Shown: positions 42,207-49,727 of the stretch, piece after piece | Layout: every line of letters begins with the position of its first letter | Numbering within the stretch: position 1 is the stretch's first letter | Assembly (NCBI RefSeq): GCF_032878955.1 | Contig: NZ_CP043839.1 | Span: forward strand, 5,208,001 to 5,272,000 | DNA from: Butyricimonas paravirosa | GTDB lineage: Bacteria > Bacteroidota > Bacteroidia > Bacteroidales > Marinifilaceae | Reading direction: 5' to 3' | DNA length: 64,000 bases | Position numbers and translations under genes: made by a program | The notes under the pieces: model-generated | What the model was told of the DNA's origin: nothing | Databases searched by the model: none | Seen by the model: only the letters and a program-made list of their open reading frames with translations

Positions 42207-42782
42207 ATGAAACATAACTGGAAACCGGGAAATATGATTTATCCTTTACCTGCCGTGTTGGTGAGTTGCGGGTGTGAACCGAGTGAATATAACGTGCTGA
42301 CGGTGGCATGGGTGGGAACGTTGTGTACGAATCCACCGATGTGTTATATTTCGGTGCGGCCGGAACGATATTCGTACCCGATTATTCAGAAGAACGGGGA
42401 GTTCGTGATAAACTTGACCACGAAGGATATGGCGTATGCCACGGATTGGTGTGGGGTACGTTCCGGGAAGGATTATAATAAATTTGAAGAGATGAAGTTG
42501 ACTCCGGGAAAGGCAGAGGTGGTGAAGGCCCCGATTATTGAGGAGTCTCCGGTGTCGATCGAGTGCCGGGTGAAGGAGATCATTCCTTTGGGGTCACATC
42601 ACGTGTTCATTGCTGACGTGGTGAACGTGCAGGCGGACGATCGTTATCTGGATAAGGATAGCGGGAAGTTTGAGTTGGCGAATGCTGATCCTTTGGTATA
42701 TCTGCATGGTGGATATTTTGAGTTGGGAGAAAAAATTGGTAAATTCGGGTGGTCTGTGGAGAAGAAAAGGAAAAAGAAATAA
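42207..42782 (+). CDS. Flavin reductase-like FMN-binding protein
   Basis: 191 residues. The flavin reductase-like domain covers most of the protein: PLPAVLVSCGCEPSEYNVLTVAWVGTLCTNPPMCYISVRPERYSY (about 14-59) and FVINLTTKDMAYATDWCGVRSGKDYNKF (about 67-95). Such proteins bind FMN and often reduce flavin or act on unknown aromatic substrates. Cytoplasmic. The start fits the family. The SIMPL gene follows 17 bases later and is probably cotranscribed, although its product is exported. Confidence 0.88.
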   Translation: MKHNWKPGNMIYPLPAVLVSCGCEPSEYNVLTVAWVGTLCTNPPMCYISVRPERYSYPIIQKNGEFVINLTTKDMAYATDWCGVRSGKDYNKFEEMKLTPGKAEVVKAPIIEESPVSIECRVKEIIPLGSHHVFIADVVNVQADDRYLDKDSGKFELANADPLVYLHGGYFELGEKIGKFGWSVEKKRKKK

Positions 42783-42799
42783 TCATTTAAAATTACCGC

Positions 42800-43495
42800 A
42801 TGATGAAAAAGACGGTTTTGTTGCTCGTGTTATTTTTAGGAACATTGGCTTTGGGGATGGCTCAAAGTAAAGAAAACGATTTTTTGGATCAGCCTTATAT
42901 CGAGGTAACAGGGACGGCCATGATGGAAGTGGTTCCGGATGAAATTTACGTGAAAATCATATTGAGGGAAAAGGATCAAAGGGGGAAGACGGAGTTGGAG
43001 CAACAGGAGAAAAAGTTGTTCCAAACGTTGCAAAAAGTAGGGATTGATGTGAAGAAGGATTTAGCCGTGAGGAATATGGCTGGGAATCGCTATAAATTGA
43101 AAAGCGGGGCTATGAAGTTGAGAAAAGAGTACGTTTTGTTGTTGCATGATGTTAATACGCTGGATCGTGTTTTTGCGGGATTGGAACAGATGGGTGGCGT
43201 GGAGGCCGAAGTGGAACGGGTGGATCATTCACAGATTGAGAAATTGCGTCGGGAGGTTAAGGAGGATGCGATAAAGGTGGCAAAGGAAAAAGCAATGGGC
43301 TTAGCCGCGGCGATCGGTCAGAGTATAAAAGAGGCTATTTATATCAGGGAAGAGCATTGGGGAGGGATGGCTGCCCAATATATGTCGAACGTGGCTCTTG
43401 ATGCCGGTCGGGGAAGTGCCGATGCCGGAGTGGATTTTGAGAAGATCAAGTTACAGGGGACTGTTTTGGTACGGTTTAAGTTGTGGTATAAATAG
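42800..43495 (+). CDS. Exported SIMPL-domain (DUF541) protein
   Basis: 231 residues. Signal peptide 1-22 (VLLLVLFLGTLALGMAQ). The SIMPL domain follows, with YIEVTGTAMMEVVPDEIYVKIILREKD (about 33-59) and KEDAIKVAKEKAMGLAAAIGQSIKEAIYIRE (about 154-184). This fold is found in periplasmic or outer-membrane proteins of several phyla, with no agreed biochemical role. ATG 42803 (MKKTVLL) is an equally good start. Confidence 0.85.
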   Translation: MMKKTVLLLVLFLGTLALGMAQSKENDFLDQPYIEVTGTAMMEVVPDEIYVKIILREKDQRGKTELEQQEKKLFQTLQKVGIDVKKDLAVRNMAGNRYKLKSGAMKLRKEYVLLLHDVNTLDRVFAGLEQMGGVEAEVERVDHSQIEKLRREVKEDAIKVAKEKAMGLAAAIGQSIKEAIYIREEHWGGMAAQYMSNVALDAGRGSADAGVDFEKIKLQGTVLVRFKLWYK

Positions 43496-43506
43496 TGTCT
43501 TGATAT

Positions 43507-43839
43507 TTATTTGATAACCCAGAACCCGGTTTTGCGACCTCCTTCACGCTTGATGATTCCAAGAGTTGTTAATTCTTTGATGTGTCTTAGTATTTGACGT
43601 TGTGATAGGTTTAGTTGATTGGCTATTTGATTTGTTGTTATTATCGGGTTCTCTTTTATCAGTAAAATAACTTGTTTTTGTTCTTTTGTGACATCTTTTG
43701 TGACATCTTTTGTGACATCTTTTGTTGCTGGATAATTTAAATTCCAAAGCGTGATAAAGAAAGAATTTGTTTCAGATTTAAATTGTGGAACGAGTCCATT
43801 ATTCCTTCTTATTGGTACTTTACAAAGGTAGATTAAATT
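43507..43839 (-). pseudogene. Start-less C-terminal fragment of a Schlafen-like/AlbA-type regulator
   Basis: On the minus strand 110 codons are open from 43839 to the TAA at 43507-43509, after an in-frame TAA at 43840-43842, but there is no ATG, GTG or TTG. It reads RRNNGLVPQFKSETNSFFI, then TLWNLNYPATKDV, three TKDV-type repeats and a winged-helix part (ITTNQIANQLNLSQRQILRH, then IKELTTLGIIKREGGRKTG). This matches the C-terminal end of putative ATP-binding regulators with an AlbA_2/AAA_4 domain, of which the N-terminal domains are missing. Confidence 0.65.
43688..43723. repeat. 12-base tandem repeat, three copies
   Basis: GTGACATCTTTT is repeated exactly at 43688, 43700 and 43712. In the minus-strand pseudogene it encodes the TKDV repeats, so its length is in frame. 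Confidence 0.9.
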
Positions 43840-43930
43840 TTAAGAGGTTGGTTATAAAATTGATAGAAATGGAGAGATACATGAATTAAATTCATTAATA
43901 AATGCTCGGAATAATTGTTTCCGTGATGAG

Positions 43931-43960
43931 TTGTGAAATTCATAATCTCTTTTACCTTTG
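43931..43960 (+). promoter_or_regulatory. Promoter for the UDG-like gene
   Basis: TTG at 43931-43933 and TACCTTTG at 43953-43960 with a 19-base spacer, the best match to the Bacteroidetes promoter pattern in the window. The gene start (44026) is 65 bases downstream. Confidence 0.7.
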
Positions 43961-44025
43961 TAGAAAATATAAAAGAGGAAAGGCATTTTTTAACAAAAAT
44001 GTTGTAGAAAACGTAGAAGTTGGTA

Positions 44026-44622
44026 ATGGAGATAAAGAATCAACATATAGAAGTAGAAAAGCATCCGTTAGAGCCGTTCTTGCCGGCAAATGCCAAGTTG
44101 TTGATGCTGGGAAGTTTTCCACCGCCAAGAGCGAGGTGGTCTATGGAGTTTTATTACCCGAATCTGCAAAATGATATGTGGAGGATATATGGGGTGTTGT
44201 TTTTCGGGGATAAAGATTATTTTTTAGAAAAGGGGAAGAAAGCCTTTAGCCGGGAACGGTTAGTCGCTTTTTTGGAAGAAACCGGGGTTGCCTTGTTTGA
44301 CACGGCGATGGAGGTGATTCGTCAACGGGGAAATGCGTCCGATCAGTTTTTGGAGATTGTTACTCCCGTGGATTTGGATGCCGTGCTGAAACGAATTCCC
44401 GAATGTAAGGCGATTGTAACCACGGGACAGAAAGCAACAGATACTTTGCTGGCCTTGGTCGGGGCTGAGGCTCCTAAAGTGGGAGGTTTCAGTGATTTTG
44501 AATATAAAGGGAGGGCTTTACGGTTGTACCGGATGCCTTCGTCTTCACGGGCTTACCCGAAGCCTTTAGAGGATAAAGCGGCAGAATATCGGGTGATGTT
44601 TCATGATTTAGGAATGTTGTAA
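44026..44622 (+). CDS. Uracil-DNA glycosylase-family protein
   Basis: 198 residues from ATG 44026. The N-terminal motif LLMLGSFPPPRARWSMEFYYPN (about residues 26-47) and the C-terminal RLYRMPSSSRAYP (about 167-179) match the two active-site motifs of the UDG superfamily (GxxPPPx and a Ser/Pro-rich loop). The middle has ECKAIVTTGQKATDTL. It probably removes damaged or mismatched bases, but substrate preference cannot be read. It is the first gene of a run with the hydrolase gene 4 bases downstream. Confidence 0.82.
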   Translation: MEIKNQHIEVEKHPLEPFLPANAKLLMLGSFPPPRARWSMEFYYPNLQNDMWRIYGVLFFGDKDYFLEKGKKAFSRERLVAFLEETGVALFDTAMEVIRQRGNASDQFLEIVTPVDLDAVLKRIPECKAIVTTGQKATDTLLALVGAEAPKVGGFSDFEYKGRALRLYRMPSSSRAYPKPLEDKAAEYRVMFHDLGML

Positions 44623-44626
44623 GAAG

Positions 44627-45409
44627 ATGAAGACAGTATTGTTGGTAGTGGATATGCAAAATGATTTTTGTTTGCCTTCGGGTTCGCTTTACGTGCCGGG
44701 GGCAGAGAAAGACGTGGAGAGGTTAAGTCGGTTGATCAAGGAGAAAATGACTGTTATTGATAAGATTATTCTCACGGCAGATGAACATCACGTGATGGAC
44801 ATCGCTCATCCGTTCTATTGGAAGAACAAGCGGGGAGAGCATCCGGCTCCTTTTACAACTATTTCATGGTGGGAGGTATTGTCGGGAGAGTGGATTCCTT
44901 TCGGGGATAGAGAAGAGGTAATTGATTATTTACGTCGATTGATTGAAAACGAGGAATATAAGCATATGATTTGGCCGGAACATTGTCTGTACGGGAGTGA
45001 AGGGGCAGCCATAACCCCCGTGTTGATGGAGGCCGTGACGTGCTGGGCCAGAGAAGGAAAGTATTACGAGGTGGTGGAGAAGGGCTTGAATCCTTCAACC
45101 GAGTTTTTCGGTGCTTTTCGGGCAAATATTCCTTTGGATTATGCTGCTGATACAAAGTTTAATATGAAACTGAAGGACGAGCTAGAGTCGTATGACGTGA
45201 TCTGGTTGGCCGGAGAGGCAAAAAGTCACTGTGTGGCAAACACGTTGAGGCAGTTGTTTGATTATCCAGAGGTAGTTCAGCGACTGGTGATACTGGAAGA
45301 TTGTATGGGTAATATTTCGGGATGCGAGGATTTAGCTATTCCAATTTACGAGAAGGCCGCCCGGATGGGGGCTCGTTTTGAGACGTCGGAATCTTTATTG
45401 TTTTCATAA
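44627..45409 (+). CDS. Cysteine hydrolase, nicotinamidase-like
   Basis: 260 residues of the isochorismatase/nicotinamidase family. LLVVDMQNDFCLPSGSLYVPGAEKD (residues 5-29) gives the catalytic Asp9-type residue, WPEHCLYGSEGA (about 117-128) the Lys/His region, and WLAGEAKSHCVANTL (about 193-207) the catalytic Cys202. It is somewhat longer than the usual 200-210 residues. The next gene is pncB, so it most likely turns nicotinamide into nicotinate for NAD salvage. Confidence 0.85.
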   Translation: MKTVLLVVDMQNDFCLPSGSLYVPGAEKDVERLSRLIKEKMTVIDKIILTADEHHVMDIAHPFYWKNKRGEHPAPFTTISWWEVLSGEWIPFGDREEVIDYLRRLIENEEYKHMIWPEHCLYGSEGAAITPVLMEAVTCWAREGKYYEVVEKGLNPSTEFFGAFRANIPLDYAADTKFNMKLKDELESYDVIWLAGEAKSHCVANTLRQLFDYPEVVQRLVILEDCMGNISGCEDLAIPIYEKAARMGARFETSESLLFS

Positions 45410-45421
45410 AAAGGGGGTAAT

Positions 45422-46582
45422 ATGATCATCCATGATTTTTTGGATAATGATTTGTATAAGTTCACGGCAATGAATGCCATACAAAAGAAGTTTCCGGATT
45501 CGGAAGTGGTTTATCGTTTCGTGAACAGGGGAAATACGAGTTTCCCTCCCGGTTTTGCTGATGCTTTGAAAAAAGAGGTGGAGGCTATGGCGGGAGTGGT
45601 ACTTTCAAAGGAAAACGAGAAGTTTATGCGAGCAAAATGTTATTATTTTGATTCGGTGTTTTTCGACCTTTTGAAAGGTTTTCGTTTTAACCCTGCCGAG
45701 GTGAAGGTGAGTCAGGAGGGTGGAAAGCTAGATGTGGAAATTCGAGGCTTGTGGTACCGGACCGTGTTGTGGGAAGTTCCTTTAATGGCGATGATCTCCG
45801 AATTATATTTCCGGATGACGGGACAGGTTGCCCGTGATTTGGAACGAAATGCAACGGAGAAAGCAAGAGCCTTTGCGGATATAAAAGCGGAAATTTCCGA
45901 ATTCGGAACCCGGAGAAGATACTCCTTTGACGTGCAGGATCGAGTGATCGGCATATTGAAAGAGAATATGAAGGGCTTGTTGAACGGGACAAGTAATGTT
46001 TATTTTGCCATGAAATATGATTTGATTCCGATGGGTACTCATCCCCACGAATGGTTCATGTATCACGGGGCGCATTTCGGTTATCGGTCGGCGAATGCCT
46101 TGGCGTTGGAAAATTGGGTGGATGTTTATGACGGTTATTTGGGTATAGCCTTGACAGACACGTATACTTCCGATAATTTTTTTAATAGTTTTGACACGAA
46201 GTATGCCAAGTTGTTTGATGGTTTACGTTGGGATAGTGGTGATCCTTTTGAATTCACGGAGAAAGCATTGGAGCATTACCGGAAACATCGGGTGGACCCG
46301 AAAAGTAAGACGATCGTGTACAGTGATGCGTTGGATCTGGAGGGAGTGAAAAAGATCAAGGCTTTCGTGAACGGACGTCTGCATGACGTGTATGGAATCG
46401 GAACGTATCTCACGAATGATGTGGGGGTCACACCATTAAATATGGTAATCAAGTTATTTGAATGTCGTCCGAAAGGGAGCGAGGTGTTTTTGCCTGCCGT
46501 GAAGTTGTCGGATGTAGAGGGAAAACATACGGGTTACCCGGACGAGGTCGATTTATGTTTGAGAATGTTAAGATTAAAATGA
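45422..46582 (+). CDS. pncB: Nicotinate phosphoribosyltransferase
   Basis: 386 residues, the usual length. It makes nicotinate mononucleotide from nicotinate and PRPP. Signature parts are NDLYKFTAMNAIQKKFPDSEVVYRFVNRG (9-37), FGTRRRYSFDVQDRVI near 160, the conserved GTHPHEWFMYHGAHFGYRSANALALENW near 205-232 and DSGDPFEFTEKALEHYR near 278. It starts 12 bases after the nicotinamidase-like gene and overlaps the ArsC-like gene by 4 bases (ATGA). Confidence 0.96.
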   Translation: MIIHDFLDNDLYKFTAMNAIQKKFPDSEVVYRFVNRGNTSFPPGFADALKKEVEAMAGVVLSKENEKFMRAKCYYFDSVFFDLLKGFRFNPAEVKVSQEGGKLDVEIRGLWYRTVLWEVPLMAMISELYFRMTGQVARDLERNATEKARAFADIKAEISEFGTRRRYSFDVQDRVIGILKENMKGLLNGTSNVYFAMKYDLIPMGTHPHEWFMYHGAHFGYRSANALALENWVDVYDGYLGIALTDTYTSDNFFNSFDTKYAKLFDGLRWDSGDPFEFTEKALEHYRKHRVDPKSKTIVYSDALDLEGVKKIKAFVNGRLHDVYGIGTYLTNDVGVTPLNMVIKLFECRPKGSEVFLPAVKLSDVEGKHTGYPDEVDLCLRMLRLK

Positions 46583-46944
46583 TGAAAGGATATTTATTTT
46601 TGGAGTACCCGGCGTGTGGTACTTGCCGGAAGGCGAAAAAGTGGTTAGACGAGCAAAAGGTGGATTACACGGATCGGCATATCGTGGAAGAACGCCCGAC
46701 ACGGGAGGAGTTGAAAATATGGTTCGAGAGAAGTGGTTTACCGTTGCGGAAGTTCTTTAACACGAGCGGGTTGTTGTATAAATCCATGCAGTTGAGAGAG
46801 AAACTGGACGGGATGAGCGAGGAGGAACAATTGGAGTTATTGGCATCTGACGGGAAGTTGGTGAAACGTCCCTTGGTTATCGGGGAGGATTTCGTGTTGG
46901 TGGGATTCAAGCCGGAAGAGTGGGAAAAGGTATTGTTAAAATAA
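46579..46944 (+). CDS. ArsC/Spx-family thioredoxin-fold protein
   Basis: 121 residues from ATG 46579 (MMKGYLFLEYPACGTCRKAKKWL). The C13-G-T-C16-R pattern and the later KRPLVIGEDFVLVGFKPEEW (about 93-112) define the ArsC/YffB/Spx family. A CxxC pair plus Arg is seen in Spx-like and YffB-like members rather than in classic arsenate reductases, so the substrate is unclear. The start overlaps the pncB stop (ATGA). Upstream frames of the same phase lie inside pncB and are not used. Confidence 0.85.
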   Translation: MMKGYLFLEYPACGTCRKAKKWLDEQKVDYTDRHIVEERPTREELKIWFERSGLPLRKFFNTSGLLYKSMQLREKLDGMSEEEQLELLASDGKLVKRPLVIGEDFVLVGFKPEEWEKVLLK

Positions 46945-46957
46945 TAGATAGTTTTTT

Positions 46958-47620
46958 ATGTTAGTTACGTACGAGGATATACGGAATGACGAGAGTATAA
47001 AGTGTTATATCACGGAGGCCGACAAGGCCTTGTCCGCTTTAGGATATACAGAACATTCATTCCCCCACGTGGTGAAAGCGGCGACGATGGCGGAGATGAT
47101 TTTATTAACTTTGAATTACCCGAAGCGAACGGCCGAACTGGCCAAGATTGCCGGGTATATGCACGATATTGGCAATATCGTGAACCGGATTGACCATGCA
47201 CAGAGTGGTGCGGTAATGGCATTCCGATTGCTGGACCGGATGGGGATGGATCCGGCGGAGATTGCAATGGTCATCAGCGCTATCGGTAATCATGACGAGA
47301 GTACGGCTGCTGCCGTGAATCCAATAGCCGCCGCCTTGATTTTGGCTGATAAAACGGATGTGCGGAGAAGTCGGGTGCGTAATCAGGATTTTGCGAGTTT
47401 TGATATTCATGACCGGGTGAATTATGCCGTGGAAGAATCCAAGATTTATTTTAATGAAGATCATTCGGCTATTATTTTGGATTTGAAGATTGATACTTCT
47501 ATTTCGGCCGTGATGGATTATTTCGAAATCTTTTTGGGGCGGATGATGTTGAGCCGGAAGGCTGCCGAGTTTTTGAATATCAGTTTTGAACTGGTGATTA
47601 ATGGTCAAAGGTTGTTGTAA
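46958..47620 (+). CDS. HD-domain phosphohydrolase
   Basis: 220 residues. An HD-type metal-binding pattern is visible: His in YTEHSFPHVVKAA (about 31-43), H-D in AGYMHDIGNIVNR (about 66-78) and NHDEST (about 109-114). The enzyme probably hydrolyses a nucleotide or other phosphate ester. It is 13 bases after the ArsC-like gene and ends the run of salvage-type genes. The link with NAD salvage is positional only. Confidence 0.85.
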   Translation: MLVTYEDIRNDESIKCYITEADKALSALGYTEHSFPHVVKAATMAEMILLTLNYPKRTAELAKIAGYMHDIGNIVNRIDHAQSGAVMAFRLLDRMGMDPAEIAMVISAIGNHDESTAAAVNPIAAALILADKTDVRRSRVRNQDFASFDIHDRVNYAVEESKIYFNEDHSAIILDLKIDTSISAVMDYFEIFLGRMMLSRKAAEFLNISFELVINGQRLL

Positions 47621-47709
47621 ATAAACCTTGTGATATTTTTCAAAACTTTTTGCGTGCGAAGGAGTGGAATAAGCAATTGTGGTCGTGTGGAATATTATTA
47701 TAAAATGTT

Positions 47710-47717
47710 TATATTTG
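47710..47717 (+). promoter_or_regulatory. -7 box for the second sigma gene
   Basis: TATATTTG matches TAnnTTTG, 10 bases before the ATG at 47728 and 22 before the ATG at 47740. The same octamer precedes the truncated sigma gene at 41818. With the start at 47740 the leader would be about 15 bases. Confidence 0.5.
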
Positions 47718-47727
47718 CGAAAGAACA

Positions 47728-48273
47728 ATGCTTTTCATTATGGCTATCGTATCGCATAAAGAGTTTAAGGCTTTCTTCGAGACTTTTTTTATTCCCGTTT
47801 ACACGTTGATGCAACGTTACACGGGCGAGCGTGAATTGTCGAGAGATTTCACACAGGAGGCATTCGTGAGAGTGTTTGAGCATCGGGGAGAGTTCGAGAC
47901 GGAAGAGAATGCCAAAGCTTTCTTGTACACCGTAGCCCGTCGTATCTATCTGGATCATTGTAAGCATCAAAAGATAGAAAATCAGTACCAGAATCGGGTA
48001 AACGAGGAAGATCCCGAAGAATATGATTTTTTGAAGGAGGTTACTCGACAGGAGGTGTCCCGAATATTGTACGATGCTGTTGATAAGCTACCTTCACAGA
48101 CTCGTTCGATTATTTTATTGAACTTGAAAGGATTTAACAACACGGAAGTGGCAGAACGGTTAGGTGTTTCCGTGAATACAATTAAATCATTGAAAAAGAG
48201 TGCTTACGTGACGTTAAGAACCTTGCTGTCAAAGGATCTTTTGATGATTTTGTTCGTTTTAGTCGATAAATAA
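47728..48273 (+). CDS. ECF-type RNA polymerase sigma factor, locus 2
   Basis: 181 residues. Region 2 (about 20-90) has FFIPVYTLMQRYTGERELSRDFTQEAFVRVFEHRGEF; region 4 (about 118-170) has LPSQTRSIILLNLKGFNNTEVAERLGVSVNTIKSLKKSAYVTLR. Both are typical of Bacteroidetes ECF sigma factors paired with FecR. ATG 47740 (MAIVSHKEF) is the more natural start given the position of the -7 box. It is 67 bases upstream of its FecR partner. Confidence 0.92.
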   Translation: MLFIMAIVSHKEFKAFFETFFIPVYTLMQRYTGERELSRDFTQEAFVRVFEHRGEFETEENAKAFLYTVARRIYLDHCKHQKIENQYQNRVNEEDPEEYDFLKEVTRQEVSRILYDAVDKLPSQTRSIILLNLKGFNNTEVAERLGVSVNTIKSLKKSAYVTLRTLLSKDLLMILFVLVDK

Positions 48274-48340
48274 TTTATTTTTACACTCACCCACTTTTTT
48301 TTCTCAATCGTCTTCTTAATAAACGCTAAATTTAAATCGT

Positions 48341-49531
48341 ATGAATTTGCTAAGAAGACGTTTTAAAATTGCTCATTTGATCGCGGAAGAGTTTGCCGGG
48401 GTGATTACGAAAGAGAATCAAGCCCGGTTGGAGCAATGGCGTGTAGAAAGCCCTGCCCATGCGAAAGAATATGATGAGATCCGGATATATATCATGACGG
48501 AAAACGAGCGTAGGAAGAAAGAAAAACAAACAGTAAAGAATGAGTGGCGGAAATTTGAGCGTGTTCATTTCAGAAAGTATGTTATTTGGAGAAGAATAGG
48601 CCGGTGTGCGGCTATTATGGTGATGCCTTTATTGGTGTGCGGGTATTTCGTGTCTTCCGAGTGGAAATCCTCGGAAGTCATGATTGCTGACAACGTGGAA
48701 ATTGTTCCGGGGACAGGAAGAGCCCAGTTAATTATGGCTGACGGAAGATTCTTGAAATTGGAACAAAAAGAAGATATGAAATTGGATTTACCCGGGGTAA
48801 AAGTAGTTGCGACGGGAAAGAAAATTGTTTACCGGGCAATAGAAGAAGAAACGAGTACCCCGAAGGTGGAGGAGTACAACACGTTGGTTGTACCTCGCGG
48901 GGGAGAGTATATGCTGGAATTGTCGGATGGGACGAAGGTGTGGTTGAATTCCGATTCCGAGTTGCGCTTTCCTGTTACGTTTGTCGGGGATAGGCGAAAC
49001 GTGGAGATTGAAGGGGAGGCTTATTTTGAAGTAGCAAAGGATGAGGGGAAACCTTTTCACGTGTTGGCGAATGGGGCGGATATAAAAGTGTTGGGAACAA
49101 GTTTTAACGTGATGACTTACCGGGGACGTACGATTACGACTCTTGTCGAGGGTGAAGTCTGCTTGACGTATAAGGATGAATCGGTACTTATGGTACCGGA
49201 CCGACAGGCCGAGGTGATCACGGAGACCGGAAAAATTTTGATGCGAGAGGTGGATGCAAGGAATTTCACGTTATGGAAAGATGGTGTGTTTTATTTCGAA
49301 AATGCGGCTTTGGAGACGATTGCCGAGCGTTTGTCACAATGGTATGATGTTAATATAATTTTTAATGATGAGGCATTGAAACAGTTGAGATATTCGGTTG
49401 AAATGAAACGCTATAATAATATTCAGGATTTATTAACTAAAATTGAAAAGACACAAAAAGTAAAGTTTCTAATTCAAGGAAAAAGTATTTATATTTATAA
49501 ATGGTTGGAAACCTACGATTTACTAGAGTGA
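48341..49531 (+). CDS. FecR-type anti-sigma factor, locus 2
   Basis: 396 residues. A cytoplasmic N-terminal part (1-85) precedes a membrane helix (about 87-104, CAAIMVMPLLVCGYFVSS). The periplasmic FecR domain has VPRGGEYMLELSDGTKVWLNSDSELRFP (about 184-211) and IEGEAYFEVAKDEGKPFHVL (about 223-242), followed by a DUF4974-like end. It passes the SusC-STN signal to the sigma factor. Its product and that of 28090-29241 share the same layout. Confidence 0.92.
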   Translation: MNLLRRRFKIAHLIAEEFAGVITKENQARLEQWRVESPAHAKEYDEIRIYIMTENERRKKEKQTVKNEWRKFERVHFRKYVIWRRIGRCAAIMVMPLLVCGYFVSSEWKSSEVMIADNVEIVPGTGRAQLIMADGRFLKLEQKEDMKLDLPGVKVVATGKKIVYRAIEEETSTPKVEEYNTLVVPRGGEYMLELSDGTKVWLNSDSELRFPVTFVGDRRNVEIEGEAYFEVAKDEGKPFHVLANGADIKVLGTSFNVMTYRGRTITTLVEGEVCLTYKDESVLMVPDRQAEVITETGKILMREVDARNFTLWKDGVFYFENAALETIAERLSQWYDVNIIFNDEALKQLRYSVEMKRYNNIQDLLTKIEKTQKVKFLIQGKSIYIYKWLETYDLLE

Positions 49532-49654
49532 ACCTTGAAAAGAAAATCCCTATAATAGGGGATTTAGAGAACAGATTTCAAAGGTTACTTTTGTCAAAAA
49601 TTTACTAGCATAATCGAATTCGAAAAATTGTAATGTAACTTTAAAATGATGCAA

Positions 49655-49680
49655 GCAGGTAATGTAGCCCCATTACCTGC
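49655..49680 (+). promoter_or_regulatory. Hairpin in the FecR-SusC gap, locus 2
   Basis: A perfect 10-bp stem (GCAGGTAATG 49655-49664 with 49671-49680) and a six-base loop TAGCCC. It occupies the same place between anti-sigma and SusC genes as the hairpin at 29245-29270. The following bases are not T-rich. Confidence 0.6.
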
Positions 49681-49727
49681 CTACTAAGCTCATCATTAAA
49701 TGAAATGTGAAACCTAAAAGCAAAAGT

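Noticed and set aside
43544..43747. Minus-strand protein with RCHKRCHKRCHKR repeats
   Set aside because: It is the 12-base repeat read in the wrong frame. The alternative minus-strand frame gives a winged-helix sequence that resembles known proteins.
38647..44000. Prophage or integrative element
   Set aside because: No integrase, capsid, terminase, relaxase, tRNA or attachment repeat is visible. The region looks like an accessory stretch with decay, not an intact element.
46462..46578. Longer N-terminus of the ArsC-like protein
   Set aside because: The extra codons lie wholly within pncB and the ATG at 46579 gives the family's normal start.
48788..49060. Minus-strand frames inside the FecR, SusC and atp genes
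   Set aside because: These frames are opposite or out of phase to strongly supported genes and have no family resemblance or start context.
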